Assembly: GCA_050246795.1 (NCBI GenBank)
Contig: JBFWVJ010000001.1
Span: forward strand, 248,001 to 312,000
Origin: JBFWVJ01 sp050246795
Lineage (GTDB): Bacteria > Patescibacteriota > Gracilibacteria > JAUYGZ01
Reading direction: 5' to 3'
Length of the DNA stretch: 64,000 nt
Shown: positions 43,461 to 52,663 of the stretch, in pieces
How positions within the stretch are numbered: position 1 is the first letter of the stretch
Layout: each line of letters opens with the position of its first letter
Notes under the pieces: model-generated
What the model was told of the DNA's origin: nothing
Database searches by the model: none
What the model saw: the letters and a program-made list of their open reading frames with translations, nothing else
Position numbers and translations under genes: made by a program

Positions 43461-43590
43461 ATTTTCCCATTCCGACCGGAGCCATGTACTCATGGCGCAG
43501 TGGAGGAATCCCTCTCCCTACCCTTGCCAGGGGATTCCTCCACTGCGTCCTACTCCAGACACGCCTCAACTTCGGTCGGAATGGGAAAAT
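43461..43590. repeat. Structured palindromic element A
   Basis: Outer arms ATTTTCCCATTCCGACCG (43461-43478) and complement (43573-43590) pair over 18 bp. Inner arms CGCAGTGGAGGAATCCC (43496-43512) and complement (43531-43547) pair over 17 bp. A third hairpin, GCCATG-TACT-CATGGC, lies at 43481-43496. The homologous element at 47137 keeps the third hairpin with compensating base changes. The 43387-43807 gap has no gene. Confidence 0.85.
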
Positions 43591-43807
43591 GGGCATTGTG
43601 AAGAATATGAATTTTTCATGAATCATTGTGCAAAAAAGTTTTTCAGCAGATAATTGACATTTCGTCAAAAAAACCTACATTTGATTACTGAAATTGATCA
43701 TTTCTTCTTTTGAAAGTGGATGTTGAAGGATTTGTAAAAAATGTACTTTTAGTCCTGATGCTTGCTTTCTTTGGCTATGGTCTTTGGTTACTTTTTTATT
43801 TTTATCT

Positions 43808-44401
43808 ATGATCTTTCGAACGCTTTTCACTTCGCTTTTGCTCAGCTTCCTTTTTGCTCCATCCGCCTTTGCTCAGCAGATTGATTTTCAACTCCCAGAT
43901 GAATTGGAAATCGATGCCGAAGCCATGGTGACCATTGAAGTCACGGAAGGTGGCGAGCCCATGGAAGTCGATGATCTTTCCGTTACCTATTCTCCTCAAG
44001 ACGGAGTTTTTGATGATGTGGTGTACGACTGTGCTGATCCTGCGCAGATGGATAATTGCCGGGTGAACAATCGTGGGGTGGCGGGGATTTTTGAAGCGGT
44101 GTTTGATTTGAAAAAACTTCCGCTGACCGTGTTGGTGGATGCTGATGGGGTACAGAACTCGGTTCAGTTGAAAGAAACGCAGGATGCCCCTGTGGTGGAA
44201 GAAGCGGCTGTTGAGCCTGCTCCTGAAGTACAGGTGAGCGCTGCAGTTGCTCAGGAAACTCAGAATGCTGCTCCAGGAGGTCCGGTGATGGCTCCGGAGA
44301 GTGTCCAGGTGGGGCCTTCGCCTTCTTGGTGGATTATTTTGCTGCCACTGGCGTTGATGTGCGCGGTGGTGAGCTATTTTGTGGTGAAAACGACGGATTA
44401 G
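43808..44401 (+). CDS. Exported single-pass membrane protein, unknown
   Basis: 197 residues from the ATG at 43808. A signal peptide (FTSLLLSFLFAPSAFAQQ) is followed by a beta-rich Ig-like domain (about 20-115; IDFQLPDELEIDAEAMVTIEVTEGGEPM...) with two cysteines (VVYDCADPAQMDNCRV) that may form a disulfide, an Ala/Glu/Pro-rich linker and a C-terminal membrane helix (WWIILLPLALMCAVVSYFVV). A surface-exposed protein with a stalk. No known family. Confidence 0.7.
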   Translation: MIFRTLFTSLLLSFLFAPSAFAQQIDFQLPDELEIDAEAMVTIEVTEGGEPMEVDDLSVTYSPQDGVFDDVVYDCADPAQMDNCRVNNRGVAGIFEAVFDLKKLPLTVLVDADGVQNSVQLKETQDAPVVEEAAVEPAPEVQVSAAVAQETQNAAPGGPVMAPESVQVGPSPSWWIILLPLALMCAVVSYFVVKTTD

Positions 44402-44466
44402 GGGAAGGGTCGTAAGGGTCTTAAGGGTCTTAAGGGTCTTAAGGGACGTAAGGGTTTTAAGGGATG
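44401..44466. repeat. Period-9 AAGG repeat tract
   Basis: AAGGGTCGT then three exact AAGGGTCTT units, AAGGGACGT, AAGGGTTTT. Confidence 0.85.
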
Positions 44467-44517
44467 TATGGAGCAATTCTGTAATGACATATACAATTCA
44501 GCTTCTAGCTTCTACAA

Positions 44518-44979
44518 ATGAATGTACAGGAATTGATTCGGCATATATCGACGTGGGGGGAGGCTCAGGTTCAGGGGGCGTCTGAACATTCGGAACAGCC
44601 CGAGGAGCAGTATAAGAAGATATTGGAACGGGAGATGTTGAAGAGAGGGAAGGTGTTGTTGAATCGATATCAAGAGTTGCAGCAAAGAATGCAAGGCCTC
44701 GAAGCGGAGAAGGCGGTATTGAAGCAACAATTGCAAGACTTTGAAAAAGAAACTCAGCAGATGGTCGATCTTCCCACGGGGGACCAGGTGATGATCGATG
44801 TTTCGAAAAGTCCTCGGCTTCAGGAATTTTGGTCTGAAGCTCGCCAGGTTCTCGGCGAAAATGCTTCACTTCCAGCGATTGACCTGGGTGATCTGATGAA
44901 GTCGGTTTCGACTCCTGAGACATTGTATGATCCCGCTTATTTGGCTGAGGAATCGGATGATTTGCTGCGTTATTTGTAA
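44518..44979 (+). CDS. Coiled-coil protein upstream of pilB, unknown
   Basis: 153 residues. A central helix (about 35-85; MLKRGKVLLNRYQELQQRMQGLEAEKAVLKQQLQDFEKE) is flanked by mixed segments. No membrane segment or known motif. It ends 3 bp before the next gene and belongs to a three-gene set ending in pilB, so a role with the pilus motor or its regulation is possible (inference). Confidence 0.6.
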   Translation: MNVQELIRHISTWGEAQVQGASEHSEQPEEQYKKILEREMLKRGKVLLNRYQELQQRMQGLEAEKAVLKQQLQDFEKETQQMVDLPTGDQVMIDVSKSPRLQEFWSEARQVLGENASLPAIDLGDLMKSVSTPETLYDPAYLAEESDDLLRYL

Positions 44980-44982
44980 TGT

Positions 44983-45492
44983 ATGGACCTGAAACATCAA
45001 GCTTTGCATGGCATGACGAAGGAGGCGTTGCTCAGTAAGCTTCAGAATCTTAAAAAAACCGTGGAGCAATCGTATGAGCTGAGTGATGCTGCTTTGGTCG
45101 AATTGGAGGTCGAAGATGAAAGCCTTCAGGGTCGGATTCACGAGGTAGAGCAACAGCTTCATCAGCTAAAGGTGGACGTGGGAAGTCTCCAGGAACGAAT
45201 GGCTTCACAGAAGCGTGAACTGAGCAGGTGGGAGAAACAGGGCTGGCTTTTGGAGGATTATGAGGCTTTTTTGAATGGTCGATTTACGCTGGAATCGGCG
45301 AAGTTTTTCACCCTCTCATTGGCTGATTTTGCTCATCAATGTGGGGTAGGGGAATTATCGGTGGAGGCGGCGCTGAAGCAGTCTACCGATGCTTTTTCAT
45401 TTGTTTTCCAGGGGAAAATGTATGGATTTTTGAAGGGGTTGGATGGGAAGTATTTTTTTCATGGGGAGGAGATGAGCTTTCTAGCTTTTTAG
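44983..45492 (+). CDS. Coiled-coil protein upstream of pilB, unknown
   Basis: 169 residues. A coiled-coil N-terminal half (about 15-90; LSKLQNLKKTVEQSYELSD, LQGRIHEVEQQLHQLKVDVGSLQERMASQKREL) is followed by a globular C-terminal half (LLEDYEAFLNGRFTLESAKFF..., MYGFLKGLDGKYFFHGEEM). No family recognised. It follows the previous gene by 3 bp and precedes pilB by 39 bp. Confidence 0.6.
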   Translation: MDLKHQALHGMTKEALLSKLQNLKKTVEQSYELSDAALVELEVEDESLQGRIHEVEQQLHQLKVDVGSLQERMASQKRELSRWEKQGWLLEDYEAFLNGRFTLESAKFFTLSLADFAHQCGVGELSVEAALKQSTDAFSFVFQGKMYGFLKGLDGKYFFHGEEMSFLAF

Positions 45493-45531
45493 GTTCTTAG
45501 CTTTTTAGCTTTCTAGGTTTTCTCTTATTTT

Positions 45532-47043
45532 ATGGGATATAGTTTGGAGATATCGGATCGGGTGATGGGGTATTTTTTGCAAAAGGGGATCTTGTCGAAT
45601 GAGGTGAAACAGCAGTTGCAAGCCCTTGCGCAAGCTCAGAATAAGACGGCGTTGGAGGTGTTGGTGGAGTTGAAGCCGGAGATGGGGGAGGTGGTGGAAA
45701 AGATAAAATTCGAAATCGGTGCTCCTTCTCACCCCCCGGCCCCCTTAAAAGGGGGAGAAAATTCCTCTGCCGCACCGGTTCGGAAGGTTGCATGGGAGCT
45801 GATCGATGGGGATGCGAATGAGCAGCTGGAGCGGATTTTGGGTGGGGCGATCGATATGGGGGCTTCGGATATTCATATCGACTTAGATGCGCAGGAGGGG
45901 AGGCTGGTTTCCCGGATTCGGTTTCGGATCGATGGGGTGTGTCGGGACATGGTGGTGGATCCGAGGAAGAGTATTTATGAAGGCATTGTGAGTCGTTTGA
46001 AAACTCTGGCGATGTGCCGATTGGATGAGTCGCGAGTCCCCCAAGATGGGCGGATTCCTTTTGTTCACAACGGGAAGAATTATGAGTTTCGTATTTCGTT
46101 TAATCCGGTGACGAAGAAGAACGAGCAGCTGGAAAAAGTGGTGCTGCGTCAGATGGCGGATGTGAACAAGTGTGATCTGAATATGCTGGGGATTCATCCT
46201 TATAATCTGAAATTTTTTAAGGAAGCGATTGCTCTTCCGTACGGTTTCAACATCGTGACGGGGCCTACGGGTTCTGGGAAAACGACTACCTTGTATTCGG
46301 TCCTGCAAGAAATCGATCGAGGTGAAAAAAATGTGTGCTCGATTGAAGAGCCGATCGAAGCGGAGATTGATCGGGTGAATCAAACGCAGGTCCGTCATGA
46401 TATCGGTCTGGATTTCGCTCGAGTGCTGCGCGCGCTCCTTCGTCAGGATCCGGATGTGATCATGGTGGGAGAAATGCGCGATCTGGAAACGGCGGAAACA
46501 GCGCTTGATGCGGCTCTGACGGGCCACGTGGTCTGGTCGACCTTGCACACGAATTCAGCAGTGGCGTCGATTTCCCGTCTGATTCAAATGGGGATTAAAG
46601 ATTACATGGCGGCCAATGCGTTGGCCTTTATTATTGCTCAGCGCTTGGTGCAACGGGTGTGTAGTGATTGTAAGATGGTACATCCTGAGGCCCAGCAGTT
46701 GATCGCAGAAAAAATTCTTCCGGCCTTCAGTTCAGCCAGTGAAGGGGTGAAAGCGGAGTTTGAAAAGTCTTTCCAGCAGGCCAAGATTTTTAAAGCGAAG
46801 CGGAATGGGGGAGAGTGTGGGAAGTGTGAGGGGGCTGGCTACAAAGGTCGGGTCGGGGTGATGGAGATTTTGAAAATGAATGATGCCATGAGGGATATTA
46901 TTATCCGTGATGAGGGGAATGAGATTCGATTGCAGAAAGAAGCGGTTCAATCTGGGATGATGACGATGCAGCAGTATGGGTATTTGAAAGTGCTGGCGGG
47001 GGAGACGACGTTTGAGGCGGTGGAGGCGGTGGTGGGGGGGTAG
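45532..47043 (+). CDS. pilB: PilB/GspE-type secretion-extension ATPase
   Basis: 503 residues. Hexameric motor that drives pilin polymerisation at the inner face of the membrane. A short N-terminal domain (1-80) leads to the N2 domain (ASDIHIDLDAQEGRLVSRIRFRIDGV) and the motor: Walker A GPTGSGKTTT (about 244-253), Asp box, Walker B LRQDPDVIMVGEMRDLETAETAL, His box STLHTN (about 336-341). The zinc site has CSDC (about 377) and CGKC (about 428), as in PilB. Residues about 67-75 (PPAPLKGGENS) come from a CCCCCTTAAAAGGGGG repeat inserted in frame. The prepilin peptidase is at 12122. Confidence 0.93.
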   Translation: MGYSLEISDRVMGYFLQKGILSNEVKQQLQALAQAQNKTALEVLVELKPEMGEVVEKIKFEIGAPSHPPAPLKGGENSSAAPVRKVAWELIDGDANEQLERILGGAIDMGASDIHIDLDAQEGRLVSRIRFRIDGVCRDMVVDPRKSIYEGIVSRLKTLAMCRLDESRVPQDGRIPFVHNGKNYEFRISFNPVTKKNEQLEKVVLRQMADVNKCDLNMLGIHPYNLKFFKEAIALPYGFNIVTGPTGSGKTTTLYSVLQEIDRGEKNVCSIEEPIEAEIDRVNQTQVRHDIGLDFARVLRALLRQDPDVIMVGEMRDLETAETALDAALTGHVVWSTLHTNSAVASISRLIQMGIKDYMAANALAFIIAQRLVQRVCSDCKMVHPEAQQLIAEKILPAFSSASEGVKAEFEKSFQQAKIFKAKRNGGECGKCEGAGYKGRVGVMEILKMNDAMRDIIIRDEGNEIRLQKEAVQSGMMTMQQYGYLKVLAGETTFEAVEAVVGG

Positions 47044-47110
47044 GGGAAGGGTCTTAAGGGTCTTAAGGGTTGTAAGGATCGTAGGGACCGTAAGGGCCGT
47101 AAGGATGGGA
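47041..47110. repeat. Period-9 AAGG repeat tract
   Basis: AAGGGTCTTAAGGGTCTTAAGGGTTGTAAGGATCGT... directly after the pilB stop. Confidence 0.8.
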
Positions 47111-47136
47111 GGGTGGGGTTTGTGGGAGAGATCGGG

Positions 47137-47265
47137 GTTTCCATTCCGACCAGAGCTCTGTACTCAGAGCGTACTGGAGGAATCCCTCACCTTAGCCGTG
47201 CCAACGGATGAAGCACCTTGCCCATAGGGCAGGTCACGGCATGCTTCTGCCAGAATGGAAAAATG
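47137..47265. repeat. Structured palindromic element B
   Basis: Homologous to 43461-43590: TTTCCATTCCGACC, hairpin GCTCTG-TACT-CAGAGC (47155-47170), TGGAGGAATCCCTC. The right half differs: GCCGTG/CACGGC and TGCCC-ATA-GGGCA stems, ending CCAGAATGGAAA, which pairs with the left end. It fills the pilB-dipZ spacer, which has no gene. Confidence 0.8.
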
Positions 47266-47347
47266 GGATTGTTGCCCTGGTTACACAGTTTGATTTCTAT
47301 TTCAGCTGAGAAGGTTACAATAGCTCCGTTGTCTTCTCATTTTTTCT

Positions 47348-49174
47348 ATGGAACTTCTTCTCATTGCTTTCTTCGCAGGGATGATCACGGTGCTGACGCC
47401 TTGTGTTTTACCGGTGCTGCCGGTCATTCTTTCTGGATCTTTAGCTGGCACGGAACGGTTCCGTCCGTTGATTATTACTGCTTCGCTGATTATTTCGATT
47501 TTTCTTTTTACGCTGCTTTTGAAAGCGAGTACGGCACTCATCAATATTCCGCCGGAGGTGTGGACCTATATCGCGGGCGGGATTGTTCTTGCCTTTGGGT
47601 TAACGTTAGTGTTTCCCAATGCCTGGTTCGCGATTTCCGAAAAGCTGGGATTTGAAAAAAGTCAGCAGCTGATTCAGTCGGCTTCGCAAACCGGTGGCAA
47701 AAAGGGGATGATTTTTCTCGGGATGGCTTTGGGGCCGGTCTTTGCGAGTTGTTCGCCGACCTATGCCTTGATTTTGGCCGTCGTGTTACCACAAGATTTT
47801 TCAATGGGGATTACGGCGATGATTGCGTATTGTGTGGGGCTTTTTGTGCCGCTATTTTTGATCGCTTATGGAGGACGAAGGATTTTGGGAGGCTTTCGTT
47901 GGTTTGCGAATCCTCAGTCATTGTTCCGCAAGGGACTTGGAGTTTTGTTAGTGGTGGTAGGGGTGTTGATTCTCACCGGCTACGAAAAGAAATTGGAGGC
48001 GGCTTTGCTGGATAATGGGTACTTTGATTTCACTAAGTTGGAGCAAGGACTGGTGGAGAATATTCAAGTGGGGGAAGAGGAGAAGGATATGGCGATGGAT
48101 TTAGCAAAGGATCCGAAAATGCTGGACGAAATGATGAAGGAAAAAATGGGAGGTGAAGAGTCAGAGGAGGTCAGAAGAGTAAAAAGTTTGCTCAATGAAA
48201 ACTATCCGGCGCCGGAGCTCGTGGATCCGCAGAACTGGATCAATTCAGCTCCGCTTACGCTGGCTCAGCTGCGCGAGCAGGGAAAGGTGGTGGTGATCGA
48301 TTTCTGGACCTATTCTTGCATCAACTGTATTCGGACCCTTCCTGCGCTTCGGGCACTGCATGAAAAATATGCGGATGATGGTTTGGTGATTCTTGGGGTC
48401 CACAGTCCCGAATTTGCTTTTGAAAAAGTGTTGGCCAATGTTCAAAATGCGGTGGATGAATATGATCTGGAGTACCCGATTTTCCAGGACAATGATTTCA
48501 AGACCTGGAGGGCTTACAAAAACCGCTACTGGCCGGCGAAGTACATCATCGATCAGCAGGGGAATGTTCGGTACACCCACTTCGGGGAAGGAGCTTACGA
48601 AGAAACGGAACAGGTGATTTCTTATCTTCTCTCCGAGGGTAAATCGGTGGCGAGTGATATGGTTGATTTCTCGATGGTAGAAAGTTCGAAGGAAGGCGTT
48701 CAAACGGGAGAAACCTATTTGGGAACTCAGCGGCATGTAGTAGGGGGCACCATGGAAGCGTTTGCGAGTCGGCAGGCGGTGTTTGTTTCACCAGAAGCGG
48801 TGACTTCGGATCCCATGATGTATTCCAAGCCTGCTGATGTCGAAAAGAACCAGTGGTGGCTTACTGGGGCGTGGATGTTTGATCAAGAAAAAGTCGTGAG
48901 TCAGGAAAATGAGGGATCTATTGGTCTGCGTTACACGGCTTCCCAGGCGAATTTGGTGATGGGATTTCAGGAACAGCCAGTTGGAGTGGAAATATGGCTG
49001 GATGGTGAAATGATTCCAGGTTCAGATGCTGGACGGATGGTGCAAGATGGAAAGCTCACGGTGGATGATTTTCAGCTCTATTACCTGACGGATCATGGGC
49101 AGGTGGAAGAGCACACGGTGGAGCTGAGGTTCAAGGGGAAAGGCGTGGAGCTCTATGCTTGGACGTTTGGGTGA
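47348..49174 (+). CDS. DipZ-like protein: CcdA membrane domain fused to thioredoxin
   Basis: 608 residues. Residues 1-215 are a CcdA/DsbD-type membrane domain with the cysteines in LTPCVLPVLPV and FASCSPTYA. Residues about 300-440 are an extracytoplasmic TlpA-like thioredoxin with C324-I-N-C327 (FWTYSCINCIRTLPALR, then WPAKYIIDQQGNVRYTHFGEG). The C-terminal 150 residues are the beta domain typical of mycobacterial DipZ. It should pass electrons from cytoplasmic thioredoxin to exported proteins. A second, different CcdA fusion lies at 53587. Confidence 0.92.
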   Translation: MELLLIAFFAGMITVLTPCVLPVLPVILSGSLAGTERFRPLIITASLIISIFLFTLLLKASTALINIPPEVWTYIAGGIVLAFGLTLVFPNAWFAISEKLGFEKSQQLIQSASQTGGKKGMIFLGMALGPVFASCSPTYALILAVVLPQDFSMGITAMIAYCVGLFVPLFLIAYGGRRILGGFRWFANPQSLFRKGLGVLLVVVGVLILTGYEKKLEAALLDNGYFDFTKLEQGLVENIQVGEEEKDMAMDLAKDPKMLDEMMKEKMGGEESEEVRRVKSLLNENYPAPELVDPQNWINSAPLTLAQLREQGKVVVIDFWTYSCINCIRTLPALRALHEKYADDGLVILGVHSPEFAFEKVLANVQNAVDEYDLEYPIFQDNDFKTWRAYKNRYWPAKYIIDQQGNVRYTHFGEGAYEETEQVISYLLSEGKSVASDMVDFSMVESSKEGVQTGETYLGTQRHVVGGTMEAFASRQAVFVSPEAVTSDPMMYSKPADVEKNQWWLTGAWMFDQEKVVSQENEGSIGLRYTASQANLVMGFQEQPVGVEIWLDGEMIPGSDAGRMVQDGKLTVDDFQLYYLTDHGQVEEHTVELRFKGKGVELYAWTFG

Positions 49175-49294
49175 GGGGGAAGGGATGAGTGGGAGCTTTG
49201 AGATCAGTAAGACTTGTAGGAATATTCTATTTCAAAAGACTTTTCCATATCGGAATGGCAAGTGTCCGAATTAAGACTGGCTAGTACCCCGAAT
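49175..49294. other. Gap before transposase remnant
   Basis: 120 bp of AT-richer sequence after the dipZ stop. No gene seen. It begins the change to low-GC DNA and may be the decayed end of the IS whose remnant follows. Confidence 0.4.
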
Positions 49295-49519
49295 TTAGGA
49301 CAGCTTGTATGCAGGAAGTGAATGTTGTGTAGTAAGCTGAGCTGGGGGCATCTTGAGTGCAGTATGGATCTGTTTGTAATTGTTGACTTGTAAATATAGG
49401 GCTTCCATGAATTTTCCCACTGTCTCAAATGGGGAGTTTTCACAGAAGTCTATTTTGAATTCGCTGTAGAAGGGTTCCTGTAAACCATTCTGCCATTTTG
49501 AAGTTTTGTCGCTGAAAGG
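49295..49519 (-). pseudogene. Remnant of IS3/IS481-type transposase (integrase core C terminus)
   Basis: On the minus strand 74 codons read PFSDKTSKWQNGLQEPFYSE..., EALYLQVNNYKQIHTALKMPPAQ and end at a TAA at 49295. This is the end of an rve integrase core, with the WQNG and catalytic-Glu region and the terminal IHTALKMPPA motif. A stop interrupts the frame upstream, and the rest of the gene is gone. It sits at the edge of the low-GC island. Confidence 0.8.
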
Positions 49520-49587
49520 AGTTTTAATTGTTTTTTTTCTTCAAAAGTTCCAGGTGCTGGTATGGGGTTAATTCGCCACTCATTTAA

Positions 49588-52449
49588 TCAAGCGGCCAGA
49601 GACTTGGCTGTAGATATGGACTCTTTGTGAATGACAAATTCTTTTGGGGGTTTTACACAATGAAAGTCTTTAATACTCATACCCCATCCATACGCACCGG
49701 CATCTTTAATTGCGATAACGTCTCCAATTTCAGGTAACTTCATTTCAACTGTATCAAAAGTGTCTAATGATGAGCATGAAAATCCAGAGATAACACAAGT
49801 TTCCGTTCTGGTTTGAACTGATTTTGTGCTAAATAACTCAATTCGATGTGGACTTCTAACTAACATTGGCCTTGTAAAACCCACCATGCCTCCGTCACAA
49901 ATTATATGATACTTTCCAAAGCTTTCTTTAACATCGATAACCTTTGTGTAAAATGTTCCAGCATTTCCTACTAGATATCGACCAGACTCGATGATAATCT
50001 CAGGTTTTGCGTTTGTTCCATTTGATATAATGACTTCTTCCAATAATTCTGAGCACTTATCTAAATCTAACTCACTTTCACTATTCTTATAGGGTATTCC
50101 AAATCCTCCACCTATATCAAGCATTTCTAAGGTCATAGGAATTTCTTTCATTAATTGTTGTGTTTTTTCAAGTTGTTTCTTAACAGACTTAGCAAGTTTT
50201 GTGGGATCTAGGATTTGGCTAGCTGCATAAAACTGTGTTCCCACAATTTTTACATTTTTTAATGTATCAAAGATGGATTTTTCAGATATGAGCCCATTGA
50301 TATCGAGCCCAAATTGGGAATCTCCTCCCATCATTGATTCACTTTTTTCATTGTAAAGTTCAGGCAAATTAATTCTCAATAAAACATTTACAAACGTATT
50401 TTCTTGATCAGCCACATGATTGATAAGCTTTAGCTGATTTATTGACTCCGCGGTAAAAAGCGATATCCCCATTGAGATAGCGTTTTTAATTTGGGAATGA
50501 GTTTTTCCAGGGCCTGCAAATAACATTTTCTTCGCATTAAAACCCGATTCTATAGCAGTTTGTATTTCTCCTTCAGTTACGACTTCTGCTTCGTACCCAA
50601 GTTTTGAAAGTATTGAGCAAACTTCTGGATTAGGGTTTGCTTTAACTGAGTAATAAACTTGGCGCCCCTTAAATGCATCTTTTAATTTGATCGCATTTTC
50701 TCGAATAAGCCGAGCATCATATATGTAAGCAGGAGTACCTATTCTGTTTAATATTTCGATAATTTCTTCTCGTTCATCAAGAGTTTCTGACGGTCGTTTT
50801 ATTTCGCTTCTAAATGTTTCAATAGTGCTTTTGCCAGGCACGCAATACCAGGGATAGTGTTCGGCCACAACTGTTTCTACCCCTAAGGCCAAATATTCAT
50901 TTGCAAGATTGCTTCCGGTTTGTGCAAATACAACAACTGGTTTGTTGTATTTCATTGCAGTTGTAATTATTTCGTCTAGAGTGGATGTTGCAAGTGTCAT
51001 TCCAGTTACAAGAATGATGTCACATTTAGGAATTAGCTCTTGGTTTTGATTTCCATTGTTAATTGGATTTCCCACTTCTTTCTCTTTATTTAGGAGATTG
51101 GGATCTAGATCGCTCAAAATAGTGGATAATCCTTCTTTTTCCATTTCTTCAACAATTGTTTGCACAACTCCGATCATAAGGACCTTTGCATCATTTATTG
51201 AATATTTTTCTGCTATTTTTTTTACTTCTCTACTTACAATGGAAGCTCTTTGGGAAGCTTTTGAAACAGTGTCTCCTAGGAGGACAAATTTTTCACTTGG
51301 TTCTTTGGGGACCGAGGAAAAACAGGCGTCAAGTATGGCAACTTCTAAGGCTTTATCATTAATCGAAATATATCTACCATCTTCTCCTATAAGCCCATCA
51401 ATATTTTGGGAAGACTCTTGTTGGCGAAAACTAGCCCCTAATCCTGAAGTTGCGACAAGGTAACCTGACTCTGTAAACACCCTTTCGCCATCACGAGGTT
51501 GTGATCGCATATTGAAGTCCCAAATACCACGAATAGTAAATTCTTCTGGAGAGAAAGAAGTGGTCTTATTTATTAGAATCTCGCGTAGGATCTTGATTAT
51601 ATCCAGCCTTACTTGAGATGTTATGAGCTGTTCCTTGATGCCGAGTTTAGGGCCCAATACTTCTAATATGTTATCAACATCCACTATGTGGTACATGCAA
51701 GTTCTATTTGCAATTCGGCCACTTTCGAGGGTGACTGTATCATCAATAGTTTTGATGAGTGTAGCTCCCAGGTGACTGTGCATACGCAAAGTCGCATCAT
51801 TATTCATGTCTAGTTCGGTGATAACATCACCATGTGAAAGTGATTTAAGTTTTTCCGCCATAAAAATGATTTTCTTCATTCCTCTTTTTTGAAGTTCTAG
51901 AGCATATTGATAATATAAGTGGGCGCCTAAAGAGCTTCTCTGAGTGCTGGGGTGGATCATGAGATCCATGCCATACGCTACTAGGTTTTGCTTTTGAAAA
52001 CTTTCATACACAGAATATTTATCAGTAGTTTCACCTTCACGCATAAATGAAGGGTAAAAAGGTTCTGAAGTAGAAAAATCATAACAGCCCCAGAGAAAAC
52101 CCTTTGTTTCACCTTCATGAACAGCTAATCGAAAAAAATGTTTTTGCTGTTTTATTGAACTTAGGATCATTTCTTTTTCAGGTACCTTTAAAATCCCTCC
52201 TCTTCTAGGGTAAGAATGGGTATTTTCGGGGTCAATTTTTTTTTCTAGATCCTGATCAATACACAATGCCATATAAATGGCCATAATTGAACCTAAATGA
52301 TTTTCATTTGCATCAACAAAATCTATGTTTTTATTTTTCAATATATCTTGAGCATTACTCGCTGAGCTTAGGTCTTCGAATGTTTTATTTTCTTCGACGT
52401 TAAAAGGGTTGTCATTTCTAGCTCCATCAATTTGTGAGTTGTTTTTCAT
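49588..52449 (-). CDS. Three-domain fusion: GNAT acetyltransferase, DUF364-like domain, PLP decarboxylase
   Basis: 953 residues. Residues about 45-275 look like a GNAT N-acetyltransferase (LVAYGMDLMIHPSTQRSSLGAHLYYQYALELQKRG). Residues about 285-545 resemble the DUF364/heavy-metal-chelation Rossmann fold (VLMIGVVQTIVEEMEKEG, DIILVTGMTLATSTLDEII, KPVVVFAQTG). Residues about 550-935 are a fold-III PLP decarboxylase of the ornithine/diaminopimelate type: PLP lysine in YYSVKANPNP (about 602), LDIGGGFGIPY, ESGRYLVGNAG, SGFSCSSLD. Probably makes a modified amine from an amino acid (inference). AT-rich codon use unlike its neighbours suggests transfer. EamA exporter upstream on the same strand. Confidence 0.8.
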   Translation of the reverse strand: MKNNSQIDGARNDNPFNVEENKTFEDLSSASNAQDILKNKNIDFVDANENHLGSIMAIYMALCIDQDLEKKIDPENTHSYPRRGGILKVPEKEMILSSIKQQKHFFRLAVHEGETKGFLWGCYDFSTSEPFYPSFMREGETTDKYSVYESFQKQNLVAYGMDLMIHPSTQRSSLGAHLYYQYALELQKRGMKKIIFMAEKLKSLSHGDVITELDMNNDATLRMHSHLGATLIKTIDDTVTLESGRIANRTCMYHIVDVDNILEVLGPKLGIKEQLITSQVRLDIIKILREILINKTTSFSPEEFTIRGIWDFNMRSQPRDGERVFTESGYLVATSGLGASFRQQESSQNIDGLIGEDGRYISINDKALEVAILDACFSSVPKEPSEKFVLLGDTVSKASQRASIVSREVKKIAEKYSINDAKVLMIGVVQTIVEEMEKEGLSTILSDLDPNLLNKEKEVGNPINNGNQNQELIPKCDIILVTGMTLATSTLDEIITTAMKYNKPVVVFAQTGSNLANEYLALGVETVVAEHYPWYCVPGKSTIETFRSEIKRPSETLDEREEIIEILNRIGTPAYIYDARLIRENAIKLKDAFKGRQVYYSVKANPNPEVCSILSKLGYEAEVVTEGEIQTAIESGFNAKKMLFAGPGKTHSQIKNAISMGISLFTAESINQLKLINHVADQENTFVNVLLRINLPELYNEKSESMMGGDSQFGLDINGLISEKSIFDTLKNVKIVGTQFYAASQILDPTKLAKSVKKQLEKTQQLMKEIPMTLEMLDIGGGFGIPYKNSESELDLDKCSELLEEVIISNGTNAKPEIIIESGRYLVGNAGTFYTKVIDVKESFGKYHIICDGGMVGFTRPMLVRSPHRIELFSTKSVQTRTETCVISGFSCSSLDTFDTVEMKLPEIGDVIAIKDAGAYGWGMSIKDFHCVKPPKEFVIHKESISTAKSLAA

Positions 52450-52663
52450 GCTTAGAATTAATTTTTATAAATCGTTTTAAATAAAGCAAGAATGCTGCCC
52501 CATACTTCACTGAAGTCTACTCTATGTACTATTGTGAATTCCGTCAATAATATTTTAATATATTCATTAAACTTTCATCAAAGGATTTGATGAATAGGAT
52601 TCACCAAATTAAAAGCCATGGTATTCAGGTTTATACTATGATTTTTATTTTTTTACTTTTTTT
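52450..52663. other. AT-rich spacer between EamA and fusion genes
   Basis: 214 bp, no gene. It contains the operator-like palindrome listed separately and a T-rich stretch after the EamA stop. The fusion gene may have its own promoter here. Confidence 0.45.
52574..52594. promoter_or_regulatory. Operator-like palindrome
   Basis: TTCATCAAA-GGA-TTTGATGAA, a perfect 9-bp inverted repeat with a 3-bp centre, about 130 bp upstream of the fusion gene start. Size and spacing fit a dimeric repressor site; no regulator gene is adjacent. Confidence 0.5.
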
